This document shows positions 43,769 to 53,356 of a stretch of 64,000 nt of DNA, piece after piece; within the stretch, counting starts at the first letter, position 1; each line of letters begins with the position of its first letter. Below the pieces are notes generated by a model that saw nothing but the letters and a program-made list of their open reading frames with translations, made no database searches and was not told the DNA's origin. A program made the position numbers and the translations under genes. This stretch comes from Paludibacteraceae bacterium (GTDB lineage: Bacteria > Bacteroidota > Bacteroidia > Bacteroidales > Paludibacteraceae). The stretch is from assembly GCA_017558065.1 (NCBI GenBank), contig JAFYWK010000054.1, positions 1 through 64,000 on the forward strand, read 5' to 3'.

Positions 43769-44875
43769 CTATTCAGAATCATCAAATAAATTTTCACACC
43801 ATTTCCCTTTATAAAAAAAACGATAATACATATCTTTTAATAAGTGCTTTGCAGGCGTATATCCATTACAATACGACTTCCATAAAAGCAACAATGCTTT
43901 TTTGCGTCGTCGTTCTTTTGCACTATCGCTACCAGAATCATCATAATACATATTACATGCCATTCTAGATAACTCTGCAGCATCTATTTCATATAATGAT
44001 TTAGGCAGATATTCTCTCATTGAATTTAGACACTGCTGTAGTACAACACCTATATTGGTAGTAGCAATGGAATAGATTTTTACATTATTTTCATTAACAA
44101 ATGCTAAAGCAGGAAAAGATTCAATATTATCCAACTTGTAAGATTTATCTAATAATGTTTCGAAAAAGTATAAATCTTCTTTTTTTTCAATTAAAAAAAT
44201 GATTTTTTGCGAATAATGATTTAATGCAGAATCTATTTCATATTTTACTCCCTCCGTTGAATTCACTTTAATCAAAATTAGTTGACTTCTTTGCATTAAT
44301 TTCCGAACTGTATTTTTCCATCTTTTATTACTACGATATATTAAGGATATATCTAGAGGATGACGATTATCCTCGACTAGTTTGTTCCAAAAAGATTGAT
44401 CATCATGATATAGCATTTCAGGGCTACCAATCCCTAAAAACTTTAAGTTTGTATATTCTTGTATCGCTACTACATTTTGCCGATCCGAGCAGGATTTATC
44501 ACAATCAAAAGAACGTAAATACAAAACGTATTTATTAAAATAAAAATGAAAATTCGTAACAGATATAATAGCAGTAAACAAATTATATAACAAATACCAA
44601 CTAGTATATAGTAAGAAAGCAAACGGGATAGCCATCACAAACAGGCCTGCATCTTCCCAAATAAATTCACATATTATTGCTAACACGAAACTTACTAAAG
44701 TCAAAATTCCAAAAAGGCCTATCCAAGCAACATTTCTAGAAAAGTATCTTAGAAAAATTGCCAGTTTATCTTTATTCTTTTCAATTGCCTTTTTTAATAT
44801 TTTAAAATGAACCCACTTATAGAGGATTAACACTAGACAAAATAGGATAAAATATAATATGAGAGGAATATTCAT
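43769..44875 (-). CDS. Membrane protein with LRSF-type (TIR-like) domain, copy 1
   Basis: The protein (368 residues) is AT-rich in DNA composition. Four hydrophobic segments (about 2-18, 44-65, 68-90, 93-120) precede a soluble part with YVLYLRSFDCD (about 125-135), FLGIGSPEM (about 160), and QLILIKVNSTEGVKYEIDSA (about 203-223). The pattern LRSFxxD followed by GxP and a later E-I helix is found in a group of bacterial membrane proteins whose soluble part looks like a TIR- or Rossmann-type fold; I do not know a named family. A second copy lies at 50999. It sits between the two PrsW genes. Confidence 0.55.
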   Translation of the reverse strand: MNIPLILYFILFCLVLILYKWVHFKILKKAIEKNKDKLAIFLRYFSRNVAWIGLFGILTLVSFVLAIICEFIWEDAGLFVMAIPFAFLLYTSWYLLYNLFTAIISVTNFHFYFNKYVLYLRSFDCDKSCSDRQNVVAIQEYTNLKFLGIGSPEMLYHDDQSFWNKLVEDNRHPLDISLIYRSNKRWKNTVRKLMQRSQLILIKVNSTEGVKYEIDSALNHYSQKIIFLIEKKEDLYFFETLLDKSYKLDNIESFPALAFVNENNVKIYSIATTNIGVVLQQCLNSMREYLPKSLYEIDAAELSRMACNMYYDDSGSDSAKERRRKKALLLLWKSYCNGYTPAKHLLKDMYYRFFYKGKWCENLFDDSE

Positions 44876-44899
44876 ATGTATAGGGAGTAAACTAACTTT

Positions 44900-45595
44900 T
44901 CATCCAACATGCCTCTTGATTGACTTGCTTGCCCATTTCCAAAGGTAGAAGCAGAAAACAAGGAAAACCAATAGGAGTAGAAGAACTAATCCGTCTGAAA
45001 TTCTCAATGCAATAGTAAACAATATGGTGTCATATATTCCGTGCGCGACAACAGGCGCAATGAGTGCCATGGCGGAGTGATACAAGCGTTTTTGTGGATC
45101 GAATTTGGCCAATGAATAGAAATAACCCATTATGACGCCATAGCAGAAGTGTCCTGGCACAGCAGTGAAAGCACGCGCGAGAGCTATAGACATCCAATCT
45201 GCATCACCTATCACATAGAGGATATTTTCCAACCCCGCAAAGCCCAGTGACACACATACGGCATAGACTATTCCATCCATTCGTTCATCGAAGTATGAAT
45301 TCTTGCGCAAAAACAACCACAGCACCAACAGTTTGGATAATTCCTCTGGAATAGCTGCTCCTAAGAAAGAGATATTGACTGCATCCGCAAAAGTGAATAC
45401 ATTCTCAGCGATAATGCCTATTGATTGCAGGGGTGTGACGATGCACAGCGTCAAAGGAATGGATACTACGCCCAAAGCAGTAGCTTTGAGCAATTGCCCA
45501 ATTGGCTCTGGCGACTTACGATCTCGCCAGCAGATATATCCCAATAGCGCTATGGCCGGAAGGAGAGCCGAGAGGAGAGGGAGGTAGGACATCAT
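44900..45595 (-). CDS. PrsW-family intramembrane protease, copy 2
   Basis: The protein has 231 residues with the same signatures as copy 1: AAIPEELSKLLVLWLF, GIVYAVCVSLGFAGLENIL, VPGHFCYGVIMGYF, APVVAHGIYDTILF. The starts MMSY or MSY are both possible. It follows the TIR gene at 45598 by 2 bases, so a TIR receptor and a PrsW protease are tightly coupled. The 117-base block 45468-45584 is almost identical to copy 1. Confidence 0.82.
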   Translation of the reverse strand: MMSYLPLLSALLPAIALLGYICWRDRKSPEPIGQLLKATALGVVSIPLTLCIVTPLQSIGIIAENVFTFADAVNISFLGAAIPEELSKLLVLWLFLRKNSYFDERMDGIVYAVCVSLGFAGLENILYVIGDADWMSIALARAFTAVPGHFCYGVIMGYFYSLAKFDPQKRLYHSAMALIAPVVAHGIYDTILFTIALRISDGLVLLLLLVFLVFCFYLWKWASKSIKRHVG

Positions 45596-45597
45596 GG

Positions 45598-46725
45598 TTA
45601 TTTAATAATTAGTATATCATTTTCGCCACAAGGCATATAAATAGTATCTCCTTGTAAAGGAACAGATGAGGCAACATGATACTTGTCGCGCTGTTCTTCC
45701 AATGGAATAAAAAGCGAAATATATCCATCAATAGTGGATGTCTCTTTATAACCTAAAATAGAAACATCAACATGCGGTACTCCATTGGCATCTTCGTCCC
45801 ATATCTGAAAGTGAACATCCCCATACACAGACGGGTTGCGATGAATATCTATTGTGAGATTTTCTGAAAGAAATACCGTCGTGTCCACATCCAAATAATC
45901 TTTAGCATGAGCCAGAACTTGAACTTCCTTATTTAAGAACTTAGATGGAATATTCTTGAATACAGCGAAGGAATCCAAAGAAACCACCGCTGCTCTTTTT
46001 TCTTCATTTTGCAGTTTTAGAACTACTTCTGCATTGCTAAGTGGAGGTAAGTTTGTATTTAGATAAGATGCTTCTTTCAACTTTAGTCTGACATCTATAG
46101 GTTGATTCACCACGTAAACACCTATCATAGCAGACAAGGTACACACAATTCCGAAAACCCACGCAATACTCTTTCCTATCAACAGACGTTTGTGACGTTG
46201 CCAAATAGCATCAAACTCCACGCCTAATAGTTTGGAAATCAATTGTACGTAAGCACGTTCTTTATTCAGCCATGACCAACGAAATATATGTTCATGGATG
46301 TTGGCGCCAAGAATTTCGGGTAGTCCAAGAGTATCTATTATAGGGTTGAAACATTCTGTATCAGGATTGCCACTATGCGGTTCGCCATCTATGATAAAGA
46401 AATGGATATTCTTGGTGCGTCCCAATTGATGGAAATACTCGATTTCCTTCCCTACCCACTCTGATTTGGCAGAATTAGGTGAACATATAATAATCAGATT
46501 ACGCGATGCTTTTAGTCTTTCTTGTAGTTCCTCCGTTAATCCGCCAGGTTGAATATCTGAAGGCGCAAAAAATACCGGATTGATAGGCTTGCGTTGCCAC
46601 CCATGTTCACTACAAAGTGTAGCAGACATTTTATAACTCTCTAATTTGCGTTGAAGTCGCTTTCCCCAAGCAATGTCGTGAGAGTTATAACTGATAAAGG
46701 CAAAGTATTTGTATTGTGATTGCAT
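45598..46725 (-). CDS. TIR-transmembrane-extracytoplasmic beta-domain protein
   Basis: The protein (375 residues) has a TIR domain (about 5-165) with YKYFAFISYNSHDIAWGKRL, RNLIIICSPNSAKSEW and then Glu94 in VGKEIEYF, the likely catalytic glutamate. A transmembrane helix lies at about 180-205. The outside part (about 208-375) is beta-rich and includes VHFQIWDEDANGVPHVDVSILG and DGYISLFIPL, like a carboxypeptidase-regulatory or Ig-like module that binds a ligand or another protein. It is followed by PrsW copy 2. It differs from the two other TIR genes in having a longer, VFFAPSDIQPGG-containing TIR of the TIR_2 style. Confidence 0.8.
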   Translation of the reverse strand: MQSQYKYFAFISYNSHDIAWGKRLQRKLESYKMSATLCSEHGWQRKPINPVFFAPSDIQPGGLTEELQERLKASRNLIIICSPNSAKSEWVGKEIEYFHQLGRTKNIHFFIIDGEPHSGNPDTECFNPIIDTLGLPEILGANIHEHIFRWSWLNKERAYVQLISKLLGVEFDAIWQRHKRLLIGKSIAWVFGIVCTLSAMIGVYVVNQPIDVRLKLKEASYLNTNLPPLSNAEVVLKLQNEEKRAAVVSLDSFAVFKNIPSKFLNKEVQVLAHAKDYLDVDTTVFLSENLTIDIHRNPSVYGDVHFQIWDEDANGVPHVDVSILGYKETSTIDGYISLFIPLEEQRDKYHVASSVPLQGDTIYMPCGENDILIIK

Positions 46726-46757
46726 AGAACTATTTTGCTTTGTTTTATTTTTAGATA

Positions 46758-48809
46758 CTATTCAAGTTTTTGCGATAGTCGTTTATTGACATCACCTATA
46801 GACTTTTTTAAATCTATTAAATCTCCATTGTCTGAAGAATACTTTTGTTCATAAATGACTAATGCCTTTTCATAATACTGCAACGCATTGCGTAAATCAT
46901 TCATATCCGAATATATCTCAGCCAATCCTATATATACCCTTGCCGTCGTCGGGTGTGAATCTCCTAGTTGCTGTTTTAATGTTGTCAAAGCAGCAAGAGA
47001 ATGTTCTAAAGCTCTTGTATAATCTTTTACATACAAATATACTGCACCTATGTTTGCACGGGCTATGGCAACTCTATAGTGACTTCCTCCGAATACCTCA
47101 ATCTCAATCGTAAGTGATTTTTCAAAATGAATAATTGCTGTTTCGTAATCTTTCATATTAGCATAGGCGTTTCCCAATTGATTATGAATACGACCTGTTT
47201 CAGCTGATATGTCTAATCCTAATTTTTCTACTATAACTAATGATTTTTTATATATTTCAATAGCTTTCGTATAATCTTCCATATCAAGATATACACTTCC
47301 CATGTTAAGATAACAGCGAGCAACAGCAGGATGTTTCTCTCCATACAATGTTAAAGCCATTTCTAAACCTTTTTTTACATTTACCAATGCATTCTCCATA
47401 TCTTTTTTTCTTAGATATAAGTTTGCTAGGTTATTATAACTAACGACCAAGTCTGGTGATATGTTATCATATATTTTTTTGCGAATCTCTAAGGCTTTCT
47501 CATAGTATTCTTGTTGTTTATCTAGGTTATATTGCACACCATATAAATAACCAATATTATTATAGAGGGTAGCAAGATCTTTAGCGGTTTTAGGGTCTTG
47601 CATAGATGCGTATATTGACAATGATTTGTCATAATAAATCATAGCAGAATCTATTTTATTATACATTGCGTATATTCCACCTATATTGGCATATATTTCT
47701 GCGCGGTCCATATGCATTTCATCTAGGAGTTGTTCTCTAATGACACGTATTTTCTCAAAATAATCTAATGCTTTCTTAAAATCACCCTCACTAAAATAAA
47801 CTTCACCTACAAGTGAATATATGGTAGCTGTTGCATTATGCATCTCACCATACTGATTGAGAGAAATATTTAATGCCCTATTACAATATTGCAACGCTTT
47901 TGGATAATCTGCAATGTATACATTAAAAAATTCTATCATTTCAATCATCCATTGGACATTAAGGGTGTCTAGTCGTAAACGTTGTTCCAAATAAAATAGT
48001 GCCGAATCATTCTGGTATTGCATTTTATAGTTTTCATAATAACTATAGCAACGCTTTGCTAATTCGTCAATACTACACTGATGAACTACCTCTGCACGAC
48101 GAAGTACTTTCTTCTTTTTATCGATTACTTGTCCTCTTTGTAATTCTTCCTCTATTTGTTTATTCACATCACCGCGAGTCTTTAATAAAGAATCGGCTTT
48201 TGTAAACTCACATTGCTCAATATAGTAACTTATTTGGCGATAAAACTCATCCATTTGGTCGTAATCCAAAGTAGAGTAACGCTCTGCCATATCACTGATG
48301 AGTTTATCATTCTCGCTTTGCTCGGCGTATAACTTCTGTAAACTCTGCTGATATTCCTCTTGTGAAATCTTTTGGATGGCAATCAATGAGTCTAACTCAT
48401 TCTCACGAGTTTGCAATTTGGCTTGCAGGCTACGACGCAGTCGACGCTCTGTGGCTAACTTATCTTGCAGAATCTGTTCGGGCGTTTCCATCACGAAGAA
48501 TAGCGTATCCGCTGTGTGGGTATATGTCTTAGAAGCAACATCTGCATCCAAAAGCACATAATCCTTTTTCTTTACCGAATCTACATGGAACTGATTGTCT
48601 GTAACAGGAAACGAAAAAGTACCATTGCTGTTTTTAACACCAATTGCCGTCCTATCTTTGATAGAAACAATAGAACCTGGCAGTCCCTGACCAGGAACGT
48701 GGTTGCCGTCGATCATACGACCACGAGTTTTTACGCAGCCCTGTTGAATAGAATCTGCATAACTGAATACAGAAATAACTAAAAAGACGAGTAATAAAAT
48801 GCGTTTCAT
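46758..48809 (-). CDS. Secreted TPR protein, copy 1
   Basis: The protein (683 residues) has a signal peptide (about 1-18), then a carboxypeptidase-regulatory-like beta domain (about 20-110, GCVKTRGRMIDG, GLPGSIVSIKDRTAIG), a helical coiled-coil region (about 110-270, with MAERYSTLDYDQMDEFYRQ), and about nine TPR units of irregular length (about 270-665, such as ALDYFEKIRVIREQLL and ALEIRKKIYDNISPD). The TPR region would bind partner proteins in the periplasm. The first 250 residues are a diverged duplicate of the next gene. It precedes the TIR/PrsW genes and may be the extracytoplasmic partner of the TIR receptors (inference). Confidence 0.78.
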   Translation of the reverse strand: MKRILLLVFLVISVFSYADSIQQGCVKTRGRMIDGNHVPGQGLPGSIVSIKDRTAIGVKNSNGTFSFPVTDNQFHVDSVKKKDYVLLDADVASKTYTHTADTLFFVMETPEQILQDKLATERRLRRSLQAKLQTRENELDSLIAIQKISQEEYQQSLQKLYAEQSENDKLISDMAERYSTLDYDQMDEFYRQISYYIEQCEFTKADSLLKTRGDVNKQIEEELQRGQVIDKKKKVLRRAEVVHQCSIDELAKRCYSYYENYKMQYQNDSALFYLEQRLRLDTLNVQWMIEMIEFFNVYIADYPKALQYCNRALNISLNQYGEMHNATATIYSLVGEVYFSEGDFKKALDYFEKIRVIREQLLDEMHMDRAEIYANIGGIYAMYNKIDSAMIYYDKSLSIYASMQDPKTAKDLATLYNNIGYLYGVQYNLDKQQEYYEKALEIRKKIYDNISPDLVVSYNNLANLYLRKKDMENALVNVKKGLEMALTLYGEKHPAVARCYLNMGSVYLDMEDYTKAIEIYKKSLVIVEKLGLDISAETGRIHNQLGNAYANMKDYETAIIHFEKSLTIEIEVFGGSHYRVAIARANIGAVYLYVKDYTRALEHSLAALTTLKQQLGDSHPTTARVYIGLAEIYSDMNDLRNALQYYEKALVIYEQKYSSDNGDLIDLKKSIGDVNKRLSQKLE

Positions 48810-48815
48810 ATAGTA

Positions 48816-50987
48816 TTATTTTTCTTCGTTTAGTTTTTGCATAATTGTTTCTATTTTTTTTTGAATGTTCTTTGTTTTGGGATGTTCCGAACCTAATACT
48901 TGCATCCTAATATCCAAGGATTGTTGGTAATAATATAGAGCACGGGTATAGTCACCTTGAGCATCATATATACCTCCAATGTTATTGTATGAAGTGGCTA
49001 CATATGGATGATATTCACCATACACTTGTTTCAAAATCGTTAAAGCTTGTTGATAATACTCTAACGCACAAGTATAGTTACCTTGAACATCATAGACACT
49101 TCCAATGTTATTGTATGAGAGTGCCACATCAGGATGAGATTCACCAAATAGTTGTTTTCTAATCACTAATGATTGTTGATGATACTCTAACGCGCGAGTA
49201 TAGTCACCTTGAGCATTATATAAAACTCCTATATTACCGTATGATGTTGCTATATTAGGATGATATTCGCCATACACTTGTTTCCAAATCGCGAATGATT
49301 GCTTGTAATATTCTAACGCATGAGCATAGTCACCTTGAACATGATATACACTTCCAATGTTATTGTATGAGGTGGCTACGCCAGGGTGAGATTCGCCATA
49401 CACTTGTTTCCTAATCACTAATGATTGTTGATAATATTCTAACGCACGGGCATAGTCACCTTGAGCATCATATACATATCCAATGTTATTATATGAATTG
49501 GCTACGCTAGGGTGAGATTCACCAAATATTTGTTTCCTAATCGCTAATGATTGTTGATGATATTCCAAAGCACGAACATACTCACCTTGAGCATAATATA
49601 TATTTCCAATGTTACTAAATGAGAGTGCCACATCGGGATGAAAATCTCCATACACTTGTTTCCAAATCGCTAACGATTGTTGATAATATACTAACGCATG
49701 AGCATAGTCACCTTGAACATGATATACACTTCCAATATTATTGTATGAGTGTGCCACATCGGGGTGAGATTCACCAAATACTTGTTTCCTAATCGCTAAT
49801 GATTGTTGATGATGTTCCAAAGCGCGAACATACTCGCCTTGAGCTTCATATATACCTCCAACGTTATTGTATGAGGTAGCTACATTAGGATGAACTTCGC
49901 CGAAAATTCGTTTATCAATCTCTAAAGATTTCTGACAATATTCTAACGCACGAGCGTAGTCACCTTCAGCATAAGATACCCCTCCAATATTATTGTATGA
50001 ATGTGCTACATCGGGGTGAGATTCACCAAATACTTGTTTCCTAATCGCTAAGGACTGTTGATAATACTCTAAGGCTTTATCATATTGAGCTAAATATTCT
50101 TGCAAAAAGTCAGCATATTCATCTAACCATTGTGCATTCGTTGTGTCTAATTTTACACGTTGCTCTAAATAATATGCTGCCGAATCATTCTGATACTGCA
50201 TCTTGAAATTCTCAAAATAACTATAGCAGCGTTTTGCTAATTCATCAATATCATGTTGGTGCACGGATTCAGCTTTTGATAGTTCTGCTTTCTTTTGGTC
50301 TATCAATTGTCCTGTTTGCAAAGCGGATTCTATTTGTGCTTGCAGATTACCACGAGTTTTGAGCAAAGAGTCTGCCTTTATAAACTCACATTTCTCTATA
50401 CAATAACTCACTTGGCGATAGAACTCATCCATCTGATCGTAATCCAATTTAGAATAACGCTCTGCCATATCACGAACGAGTTTGTCATTACTATCATACT
50501 CATCATGTATTTTTTGTATAGATTGTCGATATTCTTCTTGAGATATTTTATTAATCTTCAACAAAGAATCTACTTCTCTCTCACGAGCCTTAAGTTTTAT
50601 AGAGAGTTCATCACGAAATCTTCGTTCTGCGGAATATCTATCCTCCCATAGCTGCTCTGGCGTTTCCATCACGAAGAATAGAGTATCTGCGGTGTGAGTA
50701 TATGTCTTTGAAGCGACATCAGCATCCAATAGTACGTAGTCTTTTTTCTTTACCGAATCTACACGGAACTGGTTATCCGTAACAGGGAAAGAAAAAGTGC
50801 CATTGTTGTTTTTAACACCAATAGCCGTTCTGTCTTTGATGGACACAATCGAGCCTGGCAATCCCTCACCTGGAACGTGTTTGCCATTAATCATACGACC
50901 GCGTGTCTTCACGCAGCCTTGTTGAACTGAATCTGCATAACAAAATACAGAAACTAATACAAAGACAAGAGATAAAATGCGTTTCAT
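48816..50987 (-). CDS. Secreted TPR protein, copy 2, with ten 42-residue repeats
   Basis: The protein has 723 residues and the same signal, beta domain and coiled coil as copy 1. The C-terminal half (about 300-720) is an unusually regular run of ten 42-residue TPR units of kinesin-light-chain style: ALEYYQQSLAIRKQVFGESH, PDVAHSYNNIGSVYxxQGDY. The DNA repeats every 126 bases between about 48860 and 50100. The regularity means recent expansion by slippage or recombination, so copy number may vary between strains. The likely role is protein binding. Confidence 0.8.
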   Translation of the reverse strand: MKRILSLVFVLVSVFCYADSVQQGCVKTRGRMINGKHVPGEGLPGSIVSIKDRTAIGVKNNNGTFSFPVTDNQFRVDSVKKKDYVLLDADVASKTYTHTADTLFFVMETPEQLWEDRYSAERRFRDELSIKLKAREREVDSLLKINKISQEEYRQSIQKIHDEYDSNDKLVRDMAERYSKLDYDQMDEFYRQVSYCIEKCEFIKADSLLKTRGNLQAQIESALQTGQLIDQKKAELSKAESVHQHDIDELAKRCYSYFENFKMQYQNDSAAYYLEQRVKLDTTNAQWLDEYADFLQEYLAQYDKALEYYQQSLAIRKQVFGESHPDVAHSYNNIGGVSYAEGDYARALEYCQKSLEIDKRIFGEVHPNVATSYNNVGGIYEAQGEYVRALEHHQQSLAIRKQVFGESHPDVAHSYNNIGSVYHVQGDYAHALVYYQQSLAIWKQVYGDFHPDVALSFSNIGNIYYAQGEYVRALEYHQQSLAIRKQIFGESHPSVANSYNNIGYVYDAQGDYARALEYYQQSLVIRKQVYGESHPGVATSYNNIGSVYHVQGDYAHALEYYKQSFAIWKQVYGEYHPNIATSYGNIGVLYNAQGDYTRALEYHQQSLVIRKQLFGESHPDVALSYNNIGSVYDVQGNYTCALEYYQQALTILKQVYGEYHPYVATSYNNIGGIYDAQGDYTRALYYYQQSLDIRMQVLGSEHPKTKNIQKKIETIMQKLNEEK
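48860..50100. repeat. 126-base tandem repeat inside the TPR gene
   Basis: Ten units of 126 bases, each coding 42 residues, with GATTCACC, CCAATGTTATTGTATGA and GTCACCTTGAGCAT segments recurring in each. They differ by single bases, so recombination within the array seems likely. Confidence 0.85.
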
Positions 50988-50998
50988 ATATTGTTTAA

Positions 50999-51925
50999 TT
51001 ATTCCTTACTTTGAATCTCTTCAAAACATTTTTTTAAAGCAATTTTAAAACCATTATAATCATTTTGATATGTACACACTCTTCTATAATCTTTGGGCGC
51101 ATATATCATATTGTGCTTAGAAACTCTTATAAATTTTAGCACATTAGGAATATCATCTTGCATTTTCTTCGTTAGCAATAAAAAATCATCTTCATTATCA
51201 ATGAGATATACTGTCTTTTGTTTTGCCAATTTGTCGCACTGACGAATTTCCCAAATACAATTATCACTTGGATTTACTAAAACAAAGATATATTTTGCTT
51301 CAGTAATCAACATTGAAATATCATCCTGCCATGTCTCGTTGTTTAAATAAATTCGTTTAGCGCCTTGAGGAGTTTCCAACTCTTTGGGAATTCCAACTGC
51401 ATAGATCGGTAAGTATTGTTTTATTGCTTTACAAAAATCTTTCTCAGAAAATGGAAACGATTGCACATCCTTTTTTTCTGCCTTATTAGATTTTTGTATG
51501 GATTGTTCTATTACTGATTCTAACATCGCAGGTGTATAATTATCATGAGAGAAACCTCTTAAAAATAATACAAAATCTTTGGACTTTTTCTTTCTGAACT
51601 TACCTATAGTATAGTCACTGATAGGTAAAGACATAGTAGCGTATGTCCCCATAATCATGGATGACACGAGCATAACCTGACGCATGTATAAATAAAATCC
51701 CGGACGAGAAGATCTATACAACATGTAATCAAAAGAGAAAATAAATGCACATATTACATATAATGTAAATCCTAACAAGATAGCAATTTTTACGTTTCTA
51801 TAGGAGCGCCTAATTTTGACATTTTGCGATACGGTTTTAGATTGTTCTATTTTTGCAGATGCACCTTTTTTCACTATCCAATTTAGTCCCGCCACAAATA
51901 AACATACTATAAAAATCTCTAACAT
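50999..51925 (-). CDS. Membrane protein with LRSF-type (TIR-like) domain, copy 2
   Basis: The protein (308 residues) is very AT-rich in DNA. Three hydrophobic segments (about 2-16, 47-68, 82-106) are followed by KDFVLFLRGFSHDNY (about 122-136), YAVGIPKELETPQGAKRIYL, NETWQDDISMLITEAKYIFVLVNPSDN and CIWEIRQCDKL (about 205-250). This matches the LRSFxD / GxP / wEi pattern of copy 1, with the last E as a plausible active-site residue, as in TIR enzymes. The upstream gap (51926-52051) is AT-rich with two near-repeats of ATATTTTGAAT, possibly a local promoter. Confidence 0.55.
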   Translation of the reverse strand: MLEIFIVCLFVAGLNWIVKKGASAKIEQSKTVSQNVKIRRSYRNVKIAILLGFTLYVICAFIFSFDYMLYRSSRPGFYLYMRQVMLVSSMIMGTYATMSLPISDYTIGKFRKKKSKDFVLFLRGFSHDNYTPAMLESVIEQSIQKSNKAEKKDVQSFPFSEKDFCKAIKQYLPIYAVGIPKELETPQGAKRIYLNNETWQDDISMLITEAKYIFVLVNPSDNCIWEIRQCDKLAKQKTVYLIDNEDDFLLLTKKMQDDIPNVLKFIRVSKHNMIYAPKDYRRVCTYQNDYNGFKIALKKCFEEIQSKE

Positions 51926-52051
51926 AATAGCTTATTATAATAATTATTCAAAATATAACTCTTTTCGTAAAAATAATTCAAAATATTGCTTATTATTTAA
52001 TTGTAAAACATGAATTTATAAAGAAGCATACAGAAATTCATAATATACTTT

Positions 52052-52459
52052 CTAAACATTACTCGCTATCACCTTCTCCACAATCTCGGCGGCTTTGTCG
52101 TCGAGGTTGGATTGCTGGATTAAGCCCCAGATTTGGGTGAGCAGTACAGGCCAGAAGAAAAACACAGAGATAATAGTAGGAATAGCTTGCTGACCGAAGA
52201 TACCTACACCTGCCTCAAAAGCAATACTTTTGTCAGACAATGGCGTCAAGGTGATTTTTAATGCAGTCTTCATACCCAAAACGGCCTTAAACACACCACC
52301 TTTAGTAATAGAAATATCATATCCACCTGTACTCAGTTCGGTGACTTTCACTTCGTAGCCATCGCGCTCAAAATACTCTTGAAGACTACCTGCCATCTCT
52401 GGCAATAAAGATGTCGAACAAAATAATGTTCGTTTGGTACTAAATGCTGCCATAATCAT
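52052..52459 (-). CDS. Small membrane protein, partner of the M48 protease gene
   Basis: The protein has 135 residues from 52459, or 133 from the ATG at 52453 (MAAFSTKRTLFC). The first 80 residues are soluble (YFERDGYEVKVTELSTGGYD). A hydrophobic segment follows (about 86-113, QAIPTIISVFFFWPVLLTQIWGL) and the end is helical. Its start overlaps the stop of the M48 gene by one base, so they are translated together. I do not know its function; the pairing suggests it helps or anchors the protease. Confidence 0.6.
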   Translation of the reverse strand: MIMAAFSTKRTLFCSTSLLPEMAGSLQEYFERDGYEVKVTELSTGGYDISITKGGVFKAVLGMKTALKITLTPLSDKSIAFEAGVGIFGQQAIPTIISVFFFWPVLLTQIWGLIQQSNLDDKAAEIVEKVIASNV

Positions 52460-53343
52460 TATAATTTACCTTTACAGAATTTACAATATGTCCAGCTTGG
52501 ACTAATCGTCTTACCACAATGTGGGCATTTGCCCGTTGTGACGGTATTAGTACCAAGTGGCTTGTGAACCAAGTTTTGATATTGGGCACTTTGTCCCCAT
52601 TTGAGTATCTCACGTACACGCACTGCACTAAAAGGATGCGACATACCCATAGTAATCGAAATCTGCAAGGTCTTATTCCACAGACCATCGTTGTAAATCT
52701 CGTCATACTTATCTGCCTGCTTAGCCCACTCTGCCATATTGATATTGTTGGTTATCGCTTTAGGTCCACCTGCCAAACGTGCCATGGTACGAGCTACCAC
52801 CTCAGGTGAAGTCACCACACTAGCGCAACGATCGCACGACAATTCGCTCTTGCGATACCAATACCAGATAGCCAACTTAATCGGTGCTGCTAAAGACCCT
52901 ATGATTCCTATCGCATCTGCGCCACTCAACAAATACTCCGCTACGCTATGATACAACACGTGACGACACATGATATGTCCACACTCATGCGCAATTACTG
53001 CATCCAATTCCTCATCATCCATCATGTCCACCAAGCCCGAAGTGATAGTAATAAACACCTTGGTATCACCAAAAGTATAGGCATTAGGAACAGGATTCAT
53101 CTCCAAATAGAATTCGGGTTCTTCTATACCCAACCTTTGGCAGATAGGCGGAAGGTGATTATACAGTTGAGGCAATTGCGTAGGCGAAAGGCGAATACAA
53201 GACGCCATATTCATACCATAGCGCATCGGTTCTAAACCAAGTTCTAACACTTTTTTAACCAAAGTAGGAAAACCAGGTATATTCTCCAACTGGCGCAACG
53301 CCGCAGCGTCCTCTGGGTGGATAAAGTCGGAAGGGTTAATCAT
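52459..53343 (-). CDS. M48-family metalloprotease with C-terminal zinc ribbon
   Basis: The protein (294 residues) has the zinc-protease motif AHECGHIMCRH (HExxH-type, about 116-126) with the downstream Glu region KSELSCDRCAS (about 170-180; the E-x-x-C-D text of M48 proteases is clear). The C-terminus has CPHCGKTISPSWTYCKFC (two CxxC pairs, a zinc ribbon). M48 proteases act at the membrane, yet this one shows at most one hydrophobic stretch (about 140-160). It may be cytosolic or peripheral. It follows the RyR/C39 gene by 13 bases, so the protease, the RyR protein and the sigma factor are one transcript. Confidence 0.82.
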   Translation of the reverse strand: MINPSDFIHPEDAAALRQLENIPGFPTLVKKVLELGLEPMRYGMNMASCIRLSPTQLPQLYNHLPPICQRLGIEEPEFYLEMNPVPNAYTFGDTKVFITITSGLVDMMDDEELDAVIAHECGHIMCRHVLYHSVAEYLLSGADAIGIIGSLAAPIKLAIWYWYRKSELSCDRCASVVTSPEVVARTMARLAGGPKAITNNINMAEWAKQADKYDEIYNDGLWNKTLQISITMGMSHPFSAVRVREILKWGQSAQYQNLVHKPLGTNTVTTGKCPHCGKTISPSWTYCKFCKGKL

Positions 53344-53356
53344 GGTAATCGTTTAT

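Noticed and set aside
48860..50100. The periodic DNA as a CRISPR array
   Set aside because: The period is 126 bases, the units are coding, and there are no unique spacers; it is a TPR array.
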